Below, one piece after another: positions 47,481 to 60,789 of a DNA stretch of 64,000 nucleotides. The DNA is from Chinchilla lanigera (taxonomy: Eukaryota; Chordata; Mammalia; Rodentia; Chinchillidae). The DNA is taken from contig NW_004955436.1 in the NCBI RefSeq assembly GCF_000276665.1, positions 18,098,422-18,162,421 on the forward strand. The letters are read 5' to 3'. The translations under genes and the position numbers were made by a program. The notes beneath the pieces were generated by a model. It saw only the letters and a program-made list of their open reading frames with translations. It ran no database searches and was not told where the DNA came from. Position 1 is the stretch's first letter; each line of letters starts with the position of its first letter.

Positions 47481-48299
47481 ATTAGTTTCTGTTACTATAG
47501 AAACCAAATGGAGGGACTGATCTTTTTTTCATTTTTAAAGAAGCAGTCTCAAAAATCTGGTTAAAAATAACAAAGACTGTCAGGGAAAATGATAGAGAAA
47601 ACAAAAATTTACTTTTTATTGTAGCATTCTGAAATTCTTAATCATTTATAAGGTTTTTTTGATAGGTAATCTTTTTATTTTTTTCTTAGAAATACTGTAC
47701 ATTGAAATTGGTTTTAAAATGTCCTGTTGCTTTAAAGCAAATTAATTTACATTGCTGTAAGTGAAACTGATATATAAGTAGAAAGCTGAAGTAATTTGTT
47801 TCAATAAAAAACATATTAGTATAATTTTTCCTGCTTTTTAGTGGAACATAAGTGATTTAAATTTAGAAATAATTCAAAATAAGGCCGGATTTAGAAAATA
47901 AAATTGTCCTGTTTCTTACTCCTTAACAAAATCATGAATTCAGATAATGTTGAAACTGGTCTTTGTTGAATTTAGTTACTGTATGATCTACAAGGTATGC
48001 TGATCTGTTCTGACCACTCCCAACAATAATTTCAATAGCATATTTAACAGGGCACTCAAGCTTTCTCTTTGTTATTAGGAGTTGATGGAGCCTATATTAC
48101 GTTGCATTTAAATGTTATGTGAAATCTGTTCCTTAGTGAGAGTGAGCAATACATACCAAGACTGCATCTGAAGCAAGTGCCTTTCCTCCATATCTGGGAA
48201 TAAAACTGTTTGCCCGTGAACAGTGACAATTCATGAGGAAAATGTACTCTGCAGGATAAATGAGAGGCGGTAGTGTAAATGAGCTGTATAATTATTAGA
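47481..48299. other. AT-rich intergenic sequence
   Basis: Nothing recognised. Confidence 0.5.
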
Positions 48300-49600
48300 C
48301 CCTGATTGATTCACAGCCCCTAAAGCCCTCCCTTAGCCTCTCTGGGGATGTAGAACCCTGCCCTAAGTGTCTTTGATCCAAGGGTCTATCCTAATCCAAG
48401 CCCTATGTATCCCATGTTTAGGAAGCTCAGAATTTTTGCCCTTGCTTGCACCATACCTCTGAAAGGCACACCGGTCTATATAACCAGGCTTTTCACTTTC
48501 CTGCAGACCCTCCTCAATCTAGTGACCCAATGATATTATTACTTGAAGGCTGGCCTCAGACAAGAGCTCTTGTTTAGGCAATCTAACATCTTCATTTCTC
48601 AATACTAAGTCACTGCTTTATCCTAGTTGTGGCTTCTCAAGAACTCTGGTTTCAAACCACAGCTAGTTGCTAGGAGACTGCTACCTGACGGCTGACATCT
48701 GCTACATGCAGTGAGCTTCTTCTTGTTCCTTCAGGACTCTTTCCTATACCTGTCTTCCCACATCTCTTGAGGGCAATGCTTTTATGGGATTGGTTGCCCA
48801 AGGGTCGCATACACTGTGACCTGGTGTTACAAATAGACCCTTGCTGTGGTTTGCTTGTCTGGCTGAACCTTAATAACTATACTTGGCAAGCCCTATATAA
48901 CACTCTAAGTTCCAGCATTTGTCCTTCTGCCTGTATGGTGGCAATGCCCCATAATGGTGTGTTGCTGTGTATCATTTCCCTCCCCTTTACACTGGTAGGT
49001 CACAAAATTAGGCAGGTAAATTACTGAGCACTACTTACCTGAGCTTTCCCCTCCTGGCCCTTCCACATAGAAGGCAGGCTGTTCAGCACCTGCCAGAAAG
49101 CATTACCTCTTAACCTTTACATGTCCAGCAGCATTCTCTCCCCACGAACATGGTCCTTTCTGTAGTGTGATTGCAGGCAGCGTCACAACCATTCATCCAG
49201 GTGGCCAAGCCAGAGTCTTGAGAACAATCCTGGACTGTCAAAAGCTCCCGACTCTCTTCCCTTTTCCTTCTCTGCTGCCTTCCCTGCACCGCAGAGACCA
49301 TGTCTTTCTGTCCACTACATTTCTTCCTCTAGACATTTTCCACTCCACAGCAAAAGTGCATTTTCTAAAAAGAAGTCTCTCCCTTGTGAAAGTCCTTTAA
49401 AAGGTTCCCCTTAAAGCAAAATGTGCCTGGTGGAAACCACCTCAGTGATTCCACGCAATCTACTAGACATGCAAATTCTGTTCTCACCTCAGATCTAATA
49501 TGTCAGAAACTCTGGAGAGAGGATCCATCTCTCTTAACAATCCCTTCAAGTGATTCGAACTCACACTCAGGTTTGAGAACTGTTGAGTTAGAATGAAGTT
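48300..49600 (+). repeat. Probable L2-derived or other ancient repeat block
   Basis: C/T-rich stretches such as 'acattttccactccacagc' and 'gtgaaagtcctttaaaagg' resemble L2 sequence. The match is loose and the boundaries are guesses. No gene is seen. Confidence 0.35.
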
Positions 49601-51383
49601 CAAAGTCCTTAAACGATTATGGAATGTCCAAAAGCCTGCTTTTGTTTACCCATTCTCTGATCTTTCTTTATTTCTATCTGACATGAGCTCTTTACTTCTG
49701 CAGCATAAAAATAATTTCAGTTCCTGTATTGGATCAACTTTTCTTTTAGCAAACTCTCTTTTGTCAATTGCTAGATCTTTATCTCCCTCTTATCTCTCCC
49801 CCAATGCTTGTTTTCTTTCAGTGTCCAATAGTCTTGATTTCTTTGTCCAAGTAATGCTTAATCAATTCAAGATTTTAAAGACAATTTTATGTCCAAATAT
49901 TACAAATTGGAATAAAACCTACCCTTATCTTGTTTAGTCCACAGTCCTTAAACTCTTAAATTTATGTTTCTCACTATATTTTTATATATCACATTAGTGC
50001 AGGATAATTAATATAGAATAATTTAAGCAATTAAAACTATTTCATTTTTAATATTAAAACGCTATTGAATACTAAAAGGCTATGTGAATACAAAATGTGT
50101 TTAGAAATAATATGTATTTTAGAGAACAGGGGACACATTTTCTCTTTCAAAAATTAACTGCAGTTTGAAATAAAGTCCAATTTATAAGGAAATATCAGCA
50201 TCAGCAACATTCACACAATTCTTGGATTTGTATGAGGGAATGGAATTTAAAAAGAAACTAAAAATTGAGCTTCATATGTTTGAAAACAAAAATTATGTAT
50301 TAAAGAACTTGATATGAAAAATAGGGGTATTCTAAAAGGAAAAGAAATATTGTCTCATTATAGTGGGAAATTTAATATATGTAAGATTTTGCACATTTAA
50401 AATTTCAAGGGTAGTCATATATTCAGGTAAATGTCTTATTTCTATTTTGAAACACTTGTTTCATTATATTTCCAAATGCATAAATGTAATAAATGGTGCC
50501 TATATCTAGAAGATGATTCAATAATAGTTATAAAGATTTCATACTTTAAAGCAAAATATGTTGAATCCTAGCAAATATTTATGTAACAGCTCCAAGTTTA
50601 GTGTGGGAAAACAAAAGAACAATAAGAATCACAGCTACTTCAGAGGTGAAAATGTCAAAGAATGCCATTGAATCCTCTCAAAATGAACCTGTCTTTATTT
50701 TGTCTCTTTCTTTGATATCTTCGAATGGGATTTTTAATACTTCTAACTATACTAGCCATCAATGTAATAAAGAAGTCTTTTATTTGGAATACACAAAAAA
50801 TCAAGAAAGATAAGAAGTGAAAAGAAGATTTCCTTTATTATTTATAATTCCAGCAATTTATGAAAATGTTGTTTTGATTAATGGCATTGTGATTGAATTG
50901 GGTTGACCTTTCCTCTTCCTTAGCTGCACAAGTTTACAGTTCTAGCTGTTATGTACCTCTCCTACACAGTCAGCCACCTAGACCATTTCTGTGGAATTCT
51001 GTATCCTAGATTTGGAGAGATTCCTGTATTCTTAAGACAAACTGGAGCTAAAGGGATGCAAAGAAGAACAGCTGCACAAAATCACGCTTCTCATTATTTT
51101 AGAAGCATTTCTAAGACACTGGGGGATTCTATTCTCTTTGCTGCCTGTGCCTTTAGGCACAGATAAATAAATTAACTCTTTTTGTTACCTTATTGTGTGG
51201 ATTAAATAAATGGATAAGGTAATACACTCATAATAAAGTCTGGCATGTTGTCTTTGCTATCATTATTATTCAAATCAGTGACATTTACTAAATTACCTCT
51301 CCTAACAATAAGTGGACTGCACAGTAAACAGGCGCCACAGCTTTGTGGACTCTTCATGTGGAACAAATAATACATTTACTGGA
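49601..51383. other. AT-rich intergenic sequence
   Basis: No gene. Short open frames only. No clear interspersed repeat. Confidence 0.5.
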
Positions 51384-51861
51384 TGTCTTAGTTACTTTTC
51401 CCATTGTGGAGACAAAATACATGACATCCAAAGTGAGAAGAGGAAAGGTTTATTCTGGCATATAGCTTGGAGAGATTTCAGTCCACAATTAGCTAGCTCC
51501 AAGGCAGGATAGCATGGCAGAGTGGCCTCACAGAGGAGAAACAGTTCATGGCAGGCTGAAGACAACAGAAGCAGCAAGCAGCAAGTGACAAGAGGTGACC
51601 CTTTTTCTGTTTCTTATATTCCGTCCGGGATACCCACCCTTAGGGTGAGTAGTGCTCTCACCCAGGGTGAGGCACTCTTAATCTTTCTCAGAACTATGCC
51701 AGACCAATCAGTGGACTAATTTAGTAATCACGCATCCTTGATCACAGCATCACACACTTAATCCCAGTATCACTCCTCTAGAGCCAGCTACCTCTGGAAA
51801 TCCCCACTTATGACTACATGAGGCTGTAGTGGGGTGGTGACATCTAGACACAAGCTGCAAC
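51384..51861 (-). repeat. MaLR-like solo LTR, copy D
   Basis: It starts 'tgtcttagttacttttccc' and ends 'cacaagctgcaac'. An exact 5-bp duplication 'ctgga' lies at 51379-51383 and 51862-51866. At 478 bp it is about 100 bp longer than copies C and F. Confidence 0.88.
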
Positions 51862-51989
51862 CTGGAACTGTGGATTCCCATGGTGGAATAAATGTGAACT
51901 TTCAAGTTTGAGTGAAAGTAGAAATTAAGCTAAGGGTTCTGTAATGCCATGAACATTGGAATTTTAGTTCAGGCACAGTTCTGAGCATT

Positions 51990-52170
51990 TGTTGTATATG
52001 GAGTGCTGGACAAGCAGAACAGTGTCATATCTCATCATAAGGGTTAGACGTTTCCATCATTGCTTCCCAGTGAGAAAACTGAGGCCCAGCGGATGATGCA
52101 GTTTCCCCCCAGACTGCCCATGTAGAAAACAGAAGAGAGTCTGAGGTTGAACCTGGAACTTCCCACCCTG
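51990..52170 (-). repeat. MIR-like remnant
   Basis: 'gagaaaactgaggcccagcgg' followed by a gap and 'gtctgaggttgaacctgga' is the MIR core order. Confidence 0.6.
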
Positions 52171-52366
52171 TATCTGGCATTATTTCTGCTCTGAGGCAGC
52201 CTTGTCACAGACTGGTGCTTCTAGGCTAACCATTTTTGTTTCACATCTGCAGTACTCCTTGAGCTGTAGAAGAGTGTCCTGCAAGTCTCCTAGTATCCAC
52301 TGGACCTTAGTCTGTGGAATGAGGATGGTGGTGATGGAAAGCTATAGTCATTGAGGATGAATGCTC

Positions 52367-52420
52367 ATTGTACATGTTGAGCATCCCTAATCCATTGTAC
52401 AGGTTGAGCATCCCTAATCC
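52367..52420. repeat. 27-bp tandem duplication of a Tigger terminus
   Basis: 52367-52393 and 52394-52420 are 27-bp copies, 'attgtacatgttgagc' versus 'attgtacaggttgagc', both continuing 'atccctaatcc'. Confidence 0.93.
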
Positions 52421-52728
52421 AAAAATATGAAATCCAAAATGCCTCAAAGTCTGAAACTCTTTGAGTGCTGACGTAACACCTCTAGTGAAAAGCTTTACCC
52501 TGAGCTCATGTGATAGGCAACAGCCAAAAGGCAAATGAACTGAAAATATTGCACAAAGCTACCTTCAGACTATGTATGAGAGTATAAAACTGAGTGACTT
52601 TCATATTTAGACTTGGATCCCACCCACAAGAGATCTCATTATATATATTCAGATATTCCAAAATCTGAAACAATTCCAAATCAAAACACTCTGGTCCCAA
52701 GCATTTTGCATATATGGCACTCAACCTG
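52400..52728 (-). mobile_element. Tigger-type (Tc1/mariner) MITE with both terminal inverted repeats
   Basis: The left end 'caggttgagcatccctaatc' and the complement of the right end ('caggttgagtgcc') are inverted. The internal order ('cttgggaccaga', 'agattttggaat', 'gtgggatccaagtcta' on the minus strand) matches the familiar mammalian Tigger-derived MITE. At about 329 bp it has no transposase. A TA lies beside the left end; the right TA is lost. Confidence 0.85.
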
Positions 52729-54018
52729 CATATATATATGACTATGCTACAGCAAGCACGAAAGAGAAGTTTCCACCCTGTGAGAGTAGTTCCCAGGATA
52801 TAAAATGGCACATTATACTCCCTTAGAGGTAATGTTAAAATGTTGCCAATTTTTCCTCAACTGTTTACTTGACCTGGTAGAAACTATTTCCGGGGATACT
52901 TAAGATCACACAAATGTAGATGGCCTAGAATAAAGACTTTCCTGCTTCATTCTTACTAGGATCCAATTATTTTCACATCTTAGATTGTTAATGTTCTTTG
53001 AATCCTCCACATTTTATTCTTGCCTGTTAGTTCATTGTCTTTTTATGTGTTGCTTTTTGCTCATTCTGTATTTCACTGTAGTTTTGACCCACAGGTTTTC
53101 ATCCCACTTTTTAGGTTGTTTCTTAAATGAAGCAAATTGGTTAGTGAAACTTACAAATGACTCACTAAAACTACCTGCTTTCAGTGATTTGTGGATGATT
53201 AATGTTACCATCTAGATTATTTTATCACTTCCCACATAATTGACAATATTAAAATCTACCATCTTTAAGTACCACTTAATAGTGAATACTTTTAATACAA
53301 TCTAGCGAATGTTCTACAAAACTGAGGAAATATTTAATCATTAAGAAAAAAATCAATGAGTTATATCCAATAGTTGGGAAAAAAAACATGGCATGACTTT
53401 TTCTTTATGAAAGCATGTACACTTAAAGCATTTTTGACAATGGAATATTAACTTGTAACAAGTTAAACATGATTAATATTTCTCTGGGAACCAATTTCTC
53501 TCATACTTCTTACTTAAATTTTGCAATTTTTCTAAAACATTAATCCTTAGAAGTGTGCTCAAAATACTGTGGATCTCACTGACATGTGACAAGTGGAATT
53601 CATTATGGTATAGAGCTGACAGTAGGAGAGAGGGCCGCAGAGCAAGAGGTGATGTATGCAAGAGAAGATTCCATATTGACTAACTGAAACAGTGGACAGT
53701 TCAATCCATATTTTGTAACATATTGATGGTCACATTTTTAAGGGTAAATTCTCTAATGTAATTGACTGACCTTGAATAAAATTTCAATCAGTGTAGGGTA
53801 ATTGACTTTGAATATGTATCACAGGCATTTTATTTCAGAATATCTGCATACTTTGTTTTACATTTAAGTGTAGAAAGATCTAATGTTTTTCACTTCATCC
53901 TGTTGAACTGACCATAGGTGAAGGGTCAGCTGCAGAAGGTGATAACACAGAACCTACAGTCTAGAATTCTACTATTATTAGGTAGGGCAGAGCTCAAACA
54001 AAGATTTTGCAAGCATCC
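52729..54018. other. AT-rich intergenic sequence
   Basis: No gene or clear repeat recognised. Confidence 0.5.
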
Positions 54019-54390
54019 TGTCTTAGTTACTTTTCTCTCACTGCTGAGACAAAATACCTGGCCCATAATATTAAGGAAGGAAAGGTTTATTTAGTTCACA
54101 GTTTGTGGAGGTTTCAATCTATGCTTGGCTGGCTCCAAGGCAGTGGCACATGGCAGAGGGCAACAGTTCATGGCAGCAGAAAACAGCAAAGCAACCAGAG
54201 CAAAAGGGAGGAGTAGTGGCGAGGGGCCTCTTTTCCTTCCTTACACTGTATGCAAACTACCCACCCCAGGGCGGGTGTAGCACTCACACCCATAATCCCA
54301 GCATTGGATCATGGATGAATCACAAGTCTTAGAAGCCTGTCCCATGACTGCATGAGGATTTGGGGGGACGTGCAGACACAAACCATACCA
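54019..54390 (-). repeat. MaLR-like solo LTR, copy E
   Basis: It starts 'tgtcttagttacttttctc' and ends near 'cacaaaccatacca'. It is highly similar to copy F over its full length. It sits next to an L2-like 3' end (54395-54500). Confidence 0.87.
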
Positions 54391-55559
54391 ATAGGAAACT
54401 TTTGAGTCTTGCTCATATTTGTATTTCCAGAGCTTTCAACATTACCTGACATAGAGTTTGAATCTAATAAGTGTTTGTGGAATAAATGATTGTACATGAA
54501 TTCTAGCATGTATTTGCAGGATTAAAAGTAAATCTTAAAGTGACCATGCTAGCCTGAATAAAGGAACATTCCTTGATCATTATCCTCATGATAGAGTAAT
54601 TATTTCATTTTTGGACTGTGTACTTTTAATTTCAAGTTTAAGAGAGAATATTATTATAGAGAATAAACATTTTCCTCTCTATTCCAATTTAGATTGTTTT
54701 TCTACATTGAGGTTGGTTTTCTTATGTCTGTTTCTAATAAGTGTGGAGCCATGAAACTCAAAAATTATAATTTCTTTTAAAAATGTTTTTATTATGTAAA
54801 TTTCTTTCTGTTAAAATATGCATCACATACAGCTTTATAATTTTATTTGTCTTCTCAGGGAAACAAACAATCTTCATTGACTTTAGTTAATACCCTTAAA
54901 GAGTGTATCATACATAAACTCTTATCCCCTATTGTGAATGTAAAAAAGATACTCATGATATTTTTGATTATTTTATATTATAATCAGAACAACCATAGTT
55001 ATATAACTCTAATGTCAAATCTTTTGTGGTTCACATAATTTCAGACAACTGATTTTTCACATTGAAGAGGTGCTATAAGCTACGGCAGGCAAATTCTTAA
55101 GAGCTAGCACTACCGATCAAAATTATAATGTGGAGCTCCACTCATGAAGTTTTAAGTTTCTGTCCCTATTCTATAATAATGCATGAAGGATTTAGATTTC
55201 TTTGTATTCAGGCATGGATAGGAAGATATAGAAAAAGGTCATAATTTGCATTTATTCTAGTAACTGTGTTTATTTTTATACCAGACCAATGCTTAGAAAG
55301 AGTGAGGCAGAGTTGAAGGCTCTTGTCTTTTAACTATTTATTTAGTTTCTACTTTCAGCCTATGGAGATGGGAAGCACTTATATTTATTACTGGATATCA
55401 AACCAAACTGAAACTTGGTGTTTTAAAGTACAACGGATCTACAATTTTTCATGCTTTTTCCAGTTGATAAGCTGTACTTTTTAAATCTTTAAACAATGAT
55501 GTTCATTAATTCCCATGATTAAGAAAAATGAACAGGCAAGTTACAATTTAAGCAATAAT
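54391..55559. other. L2-like end (to about 54500), then AT-rich sequence
   Basis: 'ataagtgtttgtggaataaatga' near 54467-54489 is an L2/MIR-type end. The remainder is unassigned and gene-free. Confidence 0.45.
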
Positions 55560-56215
55560 ATCTGCAAAAGTTATAACTACATGAGCACCCAAAATGTAAT
55601 AAACCCTTAAAACTCAATAACAATGAGGCAAATATCCTAATTAAAATGGGTAAAATGTGAGATTTCAAAAAAGAAATTATGAAAGTCTTTTAAACACAAA
55701 ACACTTCTTAGTATCATTAATTACCAGGAAATACAAATTAAAACTATAGCATAATACCATTACACATTCACTCGAGTGACTAAAATTGAAAAAACACTGA
55801 TAACATCAAACCTTGGCAAAGACTTAGAGTAACCGTAACTTCTACGCAATAATGCTTGGAATTTAAAAAGCAGCAGTCACTTTGGGAAAGGGATTTATCT
55901 TATAAAAGTAAACATCTTATCCTGTCACTCACCATTTTCTATCTTTGGCATTTACCTTTAAGAAAGTCAAGAGAAAAGACTTTTAAAATTCTATTTTTTC
56001 CCCATCTCTTTTCTGAATTGCTCTACCATCATGTACATCAATAGGAGAATGGATGAATAATCTGTGTTATATTCATACACTTGGAATATTGTCAAGCAGT
56101 AAAAAGAAACAACACACTGATATACAATGGGCATGCATCTCTAAAATATCATGCTAGCTCTAAGAAACAACACAAATGCTCATACATATATGGAAATCTA
56201 AAAAGAGGCAAATCT
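55560..56215 (+). repeat. Old L1 fragment
   Basis: 'taattaccaggaaatacaaat', 'atcaataggagaatggatga' and 'ctaaaatatcatgctagct' follow the order of L1 ORF2-end/3' sequence in forward orientation. It is strongly diverged. Confidence 0.75.
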
Positions 56216-56223
56216 GATTCACA

Positions 56224-57775
56224 GTAGCCCTCCCCCGCCAGCCGCAGCATTGCCTTCTTTAGTTTTGCTTCCTCTGGTTTCAGTTATCTATGTTCACCCA
56301 TGTTCAAAAAATGTGAAATGCAAACTTCCAGAACAAAACAGTTCATAAATTTCAAACTGAAACTACTGACATCCATATTATTCTCCTTTTTTCTAACTAG
56401 GGTATTAATCATCTCTTTGGGCAGAGTGCTCACACTGTACTCATATGTTCTTCCCACTTGTTAGTTGTTTGCTCACTACCCTTATTATTAGATTGACTGT
56501 TACTGTATCCCAGTGCCTGCATTCAAGGAAGCTTTATTTTACTTAAGAACATTCACAAGGCACAAAAGCAGCGATGCTGCCAATTTGGATACGTCCGAAC
56601 ATGTACGGTGTGCTTCCTACAGTATTTCCTTTACATGAAAAATTTTGAACAGAATAAAAAATTATATACTGAAGTTATTAAAATGTACAGCAAGAATTAG
56701 TCTTCTGTATGTTTAACTGTTTAGAAGGAAAGGGAAATTCATAGTAATTTTGCTTCACCATAGTGAAGAAGTTGCAGCCATAGTACATAATAAATACTTA
56801 AAACGAGTAAGACCTTAATCTGTGGATGGAACACAAGAACAGAAAATGTATTCTGATTGAATGTAACATGTTGTGCTAGAAAGCAGGGAACTGATATGAA
56901 GACTACATGTAAGAGATGATTCCACAGATTCAGGAATAGTTTTAGGTTGGAAAATACAAAAATTATCGGAGAGGTTATCTCTGCCAATGAAGAATTGCTG
57001 TCAATTTCTAGCAAAGGTGTATAAATTGATGAAAGAGGAAGAAGAGAATCCAAAGCAGGGATTTAATTGTGATGAAAGAGGACTCTGCTAAAAGAAAATA
57101 CCCAACAGAACCTATGTTCATAAAAGTGCAAAGGCAACACGGCCGCATATAACACAGCACAGATTAATCTAGGTACTATGTGGCAATGTACAGGGCACAT
57201 GATAAAGCCATGCATAGTGTAAAGAGAATGAACCCATGTGCTCTCAAAAGTAATAGCAAAAATGACCTCCTTATAATCCGGCAGCATAATCCTTACACAA
57301 CCTCATTTCTTCACTCCCTGACTAGGGCATCATTTCATTGCCAAGGCCGTAGACACTTGCTTAATACTTGATTAAATTTGATATCAATTGATGTTGATCC
57401 TAATCTAAATATAATACATTCCTGGAAATCATGAACTAATGTTGATAAAAAATTCATAAAAGGTACAATGCATGAATTAAAATGAGAAACTGTAAATGTC
57501 TGTTGGAAGAATTTATGAAGTCATAAGTAATTTTAAATACTTCTGAGGATTGATAGAGAAGTTAAGAAAACTATTCATATAACTTTTATTACTGTGTATT
57601 GTTATAATTGTTCTATTTTATTATTGGTCGTTAGTCTCTTACTGTTTGAAGTTAATAATTTAAACATTTTCAGAAGTACATATATATGGAAAATATAGTA
57701 TATGTAGGGTTTGATATTATCTGTGGTTTTAGGCATCTCCTAGAGGTCTAGAGGTCATGGATTGTAGCTTGCGTT
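56224..57775 (+). pseudogene. Decayed autonomous Tigger (Tc1/mariner, pogo-like) transposon with transposase relic
   Basis: Left end 'cagtagccctcccccgc' with 'ctggtttcagttatct' and right end about 57640-57775 ('cgttagtctcttactg', 'aaaatatagtatatgtaggg', 'gtggttttaggcatctcc') match the two termini of a Tigger element. Inside, the start of the transposase reads K-S-S-D-A-A-N near 56565-56590. A mid-domain fragment at about 57030-57170 reads 'EEEENPKQGFNCDERGLC' with the first catalytic Asp, then 'KKIPNRTY' and 'LCGN'. Many stops and frameshifts and lost internal parts make it dead (about 1.55 kb against about 2.4 kb for full Tiggers). Subfamily not assigned. Confidence 0.85.
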
Positions 57776-60067
57776 GATTACTGCATGGTGAGAAAAACCA
57801 AAGAGGAAGAGTAATAGTTGTTTTGGGGTGTGCTCTATGACTCACTGGCAATGGGTATAATACAGGGGGCATCCTGGAGGCAGGATGATATTTTGTGACT
57901 TCACTGGAATTTGAGTTATACAGGTTTATACATTTGTCAATGTTTAATAAATACTTTTTAACTGTATTCCATCAGGTATGCTATAAATGCAAGAATTTCA
58001 CAGGATTATACAATGGAAAAGACTCAATACTTCATAAAACATTCTCATGTAAAGCTTTAATCAATGCAAAGAGAGTGCAAAGCCAGAGAAAGTGTTGGCA
58101 AGCCTGTGGGCCAGGGAGACTCCCATCAAAACTCTCTAGGACCTGCCTGTCGCATACAATGACTTGATCTGTGGACTATGAGCCTATGTGTGAATGAAGA
58201 GTCTTATTTTCAGGAGACCATGAGAAAAATTTTCAGTGGAGTTCTTTACAGCCTACTTGTTACATTACCATGTCATAGCATCGAACCAATTACATCAGGT
58301 ATAAGTGATCAATAAACAACTAAATTTGAAAATCTGAAATTTGAAGAGCCTGTTATTGTTACTTAGCTGACTTGTTTTTCTATGCTACCAGGCTTGCCCA
58401 CAGATAAGCACAGTTTTCTCAGTGTAGCTGTGAGACAATTGTATCTTACACAGTACATTTTACAGCAAAAGAAAAGGAACTGTCAAAAAAATTGAACTTA
58501 GTTCATAATCATGCACTCTGAAGTATTTAAGCAGAAGTGTAAAGATTTTGTTATTTAAAATGCACAACAATTTGGAGAGATTGATGAATGGGTGGATGAG
58601 TAAGTATGTGGGTAGAAATAAGTACAATTTTAATAGTGGAACTGAGGAAGTGAATATATTGGTGTTTATTTAAAATTCTTTTAGTTTTGTTCCATATAAA
58701 ATTGTTTTATAAGATGTGAAAAAATCCAAAATTGCAGCAATTCATCAAGTATCTGTACCTTACAGTTTTGATCTTGGAAAAGGAGAACTTCCCAATTAAA
58801 GTGAGGAAATGTGGATCTTTTAAAATTTATTCTTCTTGCTTCTCTCTCTTCCTTCTACTTTCTCTTTGCTTCCAGGTGCATATGAGCTGTCTGCTTATCT
58901 CTAGGAAACCTTTCCATTAAGGTTTCTTTCAAAATTAATCTTCTTTCTACACAGTTTTTAATGTTCTTATTTCTTTAAAACCAGTAAACTGAATAGGCAA
59001 TTTACACTAAGGTACTAATAAATATAAACAAACTGTTAATGAGTTCTGCCTTCTGCAGCTGAATATTGCTGACAGCTATGTGCTTGTAAAATTATTCATG
59101 AAAACCCTGCATTTTCTTGAGATAATTTCAGTTTAATTGTAGAAAAAAATCTGTTCACATATGGAAGCAATTCACAATACTGGAAGAAATTTTATAAATG
59201 CAAAAATTAGTGGTATATTGTAGATGATTTTCATTCTGGAGATGATAAGAATATATGAGGGGGGCAAGAATAAGTTTCAAGCTGAGAGTGGATGTTAAAG
59301 GATAAGTGAGCTCTTCACACATGATGATAGCACTTTAAACAAGGAGAACAAAATGAGAAATGCACAGCAATCTGTCAATAAGCTGGATAGTTTTATTTTA
59401 GAGGAATGTAGAGGTCCTGTGTAAGAACAATAATTTGATAAAGACTTTTTGGAAAAAGCTGTCTATATTTGAAGACAGATTATTCAATATATCTCCAAGA
59501 AAAGTAGAAATCTACAGCTGACTCCTTCTTTAATCCTTGGAGGCCAGAAGGAAAGGACTTATGTAGTGTTGAGCATGACTTCATAAATCACACAAAAATC
59601 CATTTCATTACCTGGTCAATGAGGCTCAGACACATTTAAAAATTATGCATATGGTGATGATTGCTGAAATACAGATATATTCTCTGAGGGAGAACTACGG
59701 AGAGAGTGCAGCAGAGGTCTGAGAAAAGATGGTGAAGAGGTCATATTTTAAACTTAAGAGGAATATTCTCTGAGAACACATCCCACAGAAAGAGTGGGGC
59801 AACAGACAAGTGTTTCTGGCAAGGTAATGTTCATTGGTATCTGAAAGTCAACAAATAGTTGATTTAACACATCCATTAAAAGAAATGAATTATAAAATAC
59901 CTAACTTTTAGACTACGAAAATTTCAGTGAATAAAATAATCCAGAAAATTTTGGGAAAAAAATGAGTAAATAAATGTATCTGCAGGCAACAAACATTGCA
60001 GACAAACATAATGTAGAGATCGTGTTTTTAAAAGATTAAACAAACTGTGAGTTAGACTAATAATTAT
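57776..60067. other. AT-rich intergenic sequence
   Basis: 2.3 kb with no gene or clear repeat. The longest open frame (57895-58167) resembles nothing known to me. Confidence 0.5.
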
Positions 60068-60441
60068 TGTCTTAGTTACTTTTCTCTCGTTGCTGAGAGA
60101 AAATACCTGACACCCAGAATTAAAGAAGGAAAGGTTTATTTAGCTCACAGCTTGTGGAGGTTTCTGTCCATAATCAGCTGGTTCCAAGGCAGAGTGCCAC
60201 AGGGCAGAGGGCAACAGTTCATGGCAGCAGAAGATAGCAAAATCAACAAGAGCAAAGGGAGGAGGGGTGGCAGGCAGCCTCTTTCCCTCCCTTACACTGT
60301 ATGCAAACTATCTGCCACAGGGTGGGTGTACCACTCACACCCATAATCCCAGCATAGGACCATAGATCAATCATAAACTCTAGAAACCTGTTCTATTACT
60401 GCATGAGGCTTTGTGGGGACATCTAGACACAAACCATAACA
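60068..60441 (-). repeat. MaLR-like solo LTR, copy F (reference copy)
   Basis: 374 bp, from 'tgtcttagttacttttctc' to 'acacaaaccataaca', bounded by the exact 5-bp duplication 'attat' (60063-60067 and 60442-60446). In LTR orientation it starts TGTTATGGTTTG and ends TAAGACA, with an internal AATAAA-type region in the family. TG...CA ends, a 5-bp duplication and these terminal motifs fit an ERVL-MaLR LTR. No internal retroviral sequence accompanies any of the six copies, so they are solo LTRs. Confidence 0.9.
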
Positions 60442-60789
60442 ATTATTCAAATAGGAAAGAAAGCCCTTTTCTAATGATAACATGAGGAATTTACAATGAA
60501 GATAAACATTACAGATAGCTATACCTCAAATAACCATAACTTTAAAAGCTAAAATTATGGGGAATAAAAGAAAAAGATATCCTTTTATTAGAAGTACATA
60601 AATTTGTTTCTCTCAGTGTACCACACAAAAAACTGGAGAAAATGTAAAAGTACAATGATCTAAATTACATATTTTAAAAGTGTCTCTAATTAGAATATAT
60701 GTCAAGTTTTTCCATGTCTTTTAAATTTTTCATTAGGACATGTTTGCCAAACATAAAGATCACATTCAGCATGGAAAATTTGTACCTGT

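Noticed and set aside
57895..58167. 90-codon frame with several Cys residues
   Set aside because: No recognisable family, no splice or promoter context, and such lengths are expected by chance.
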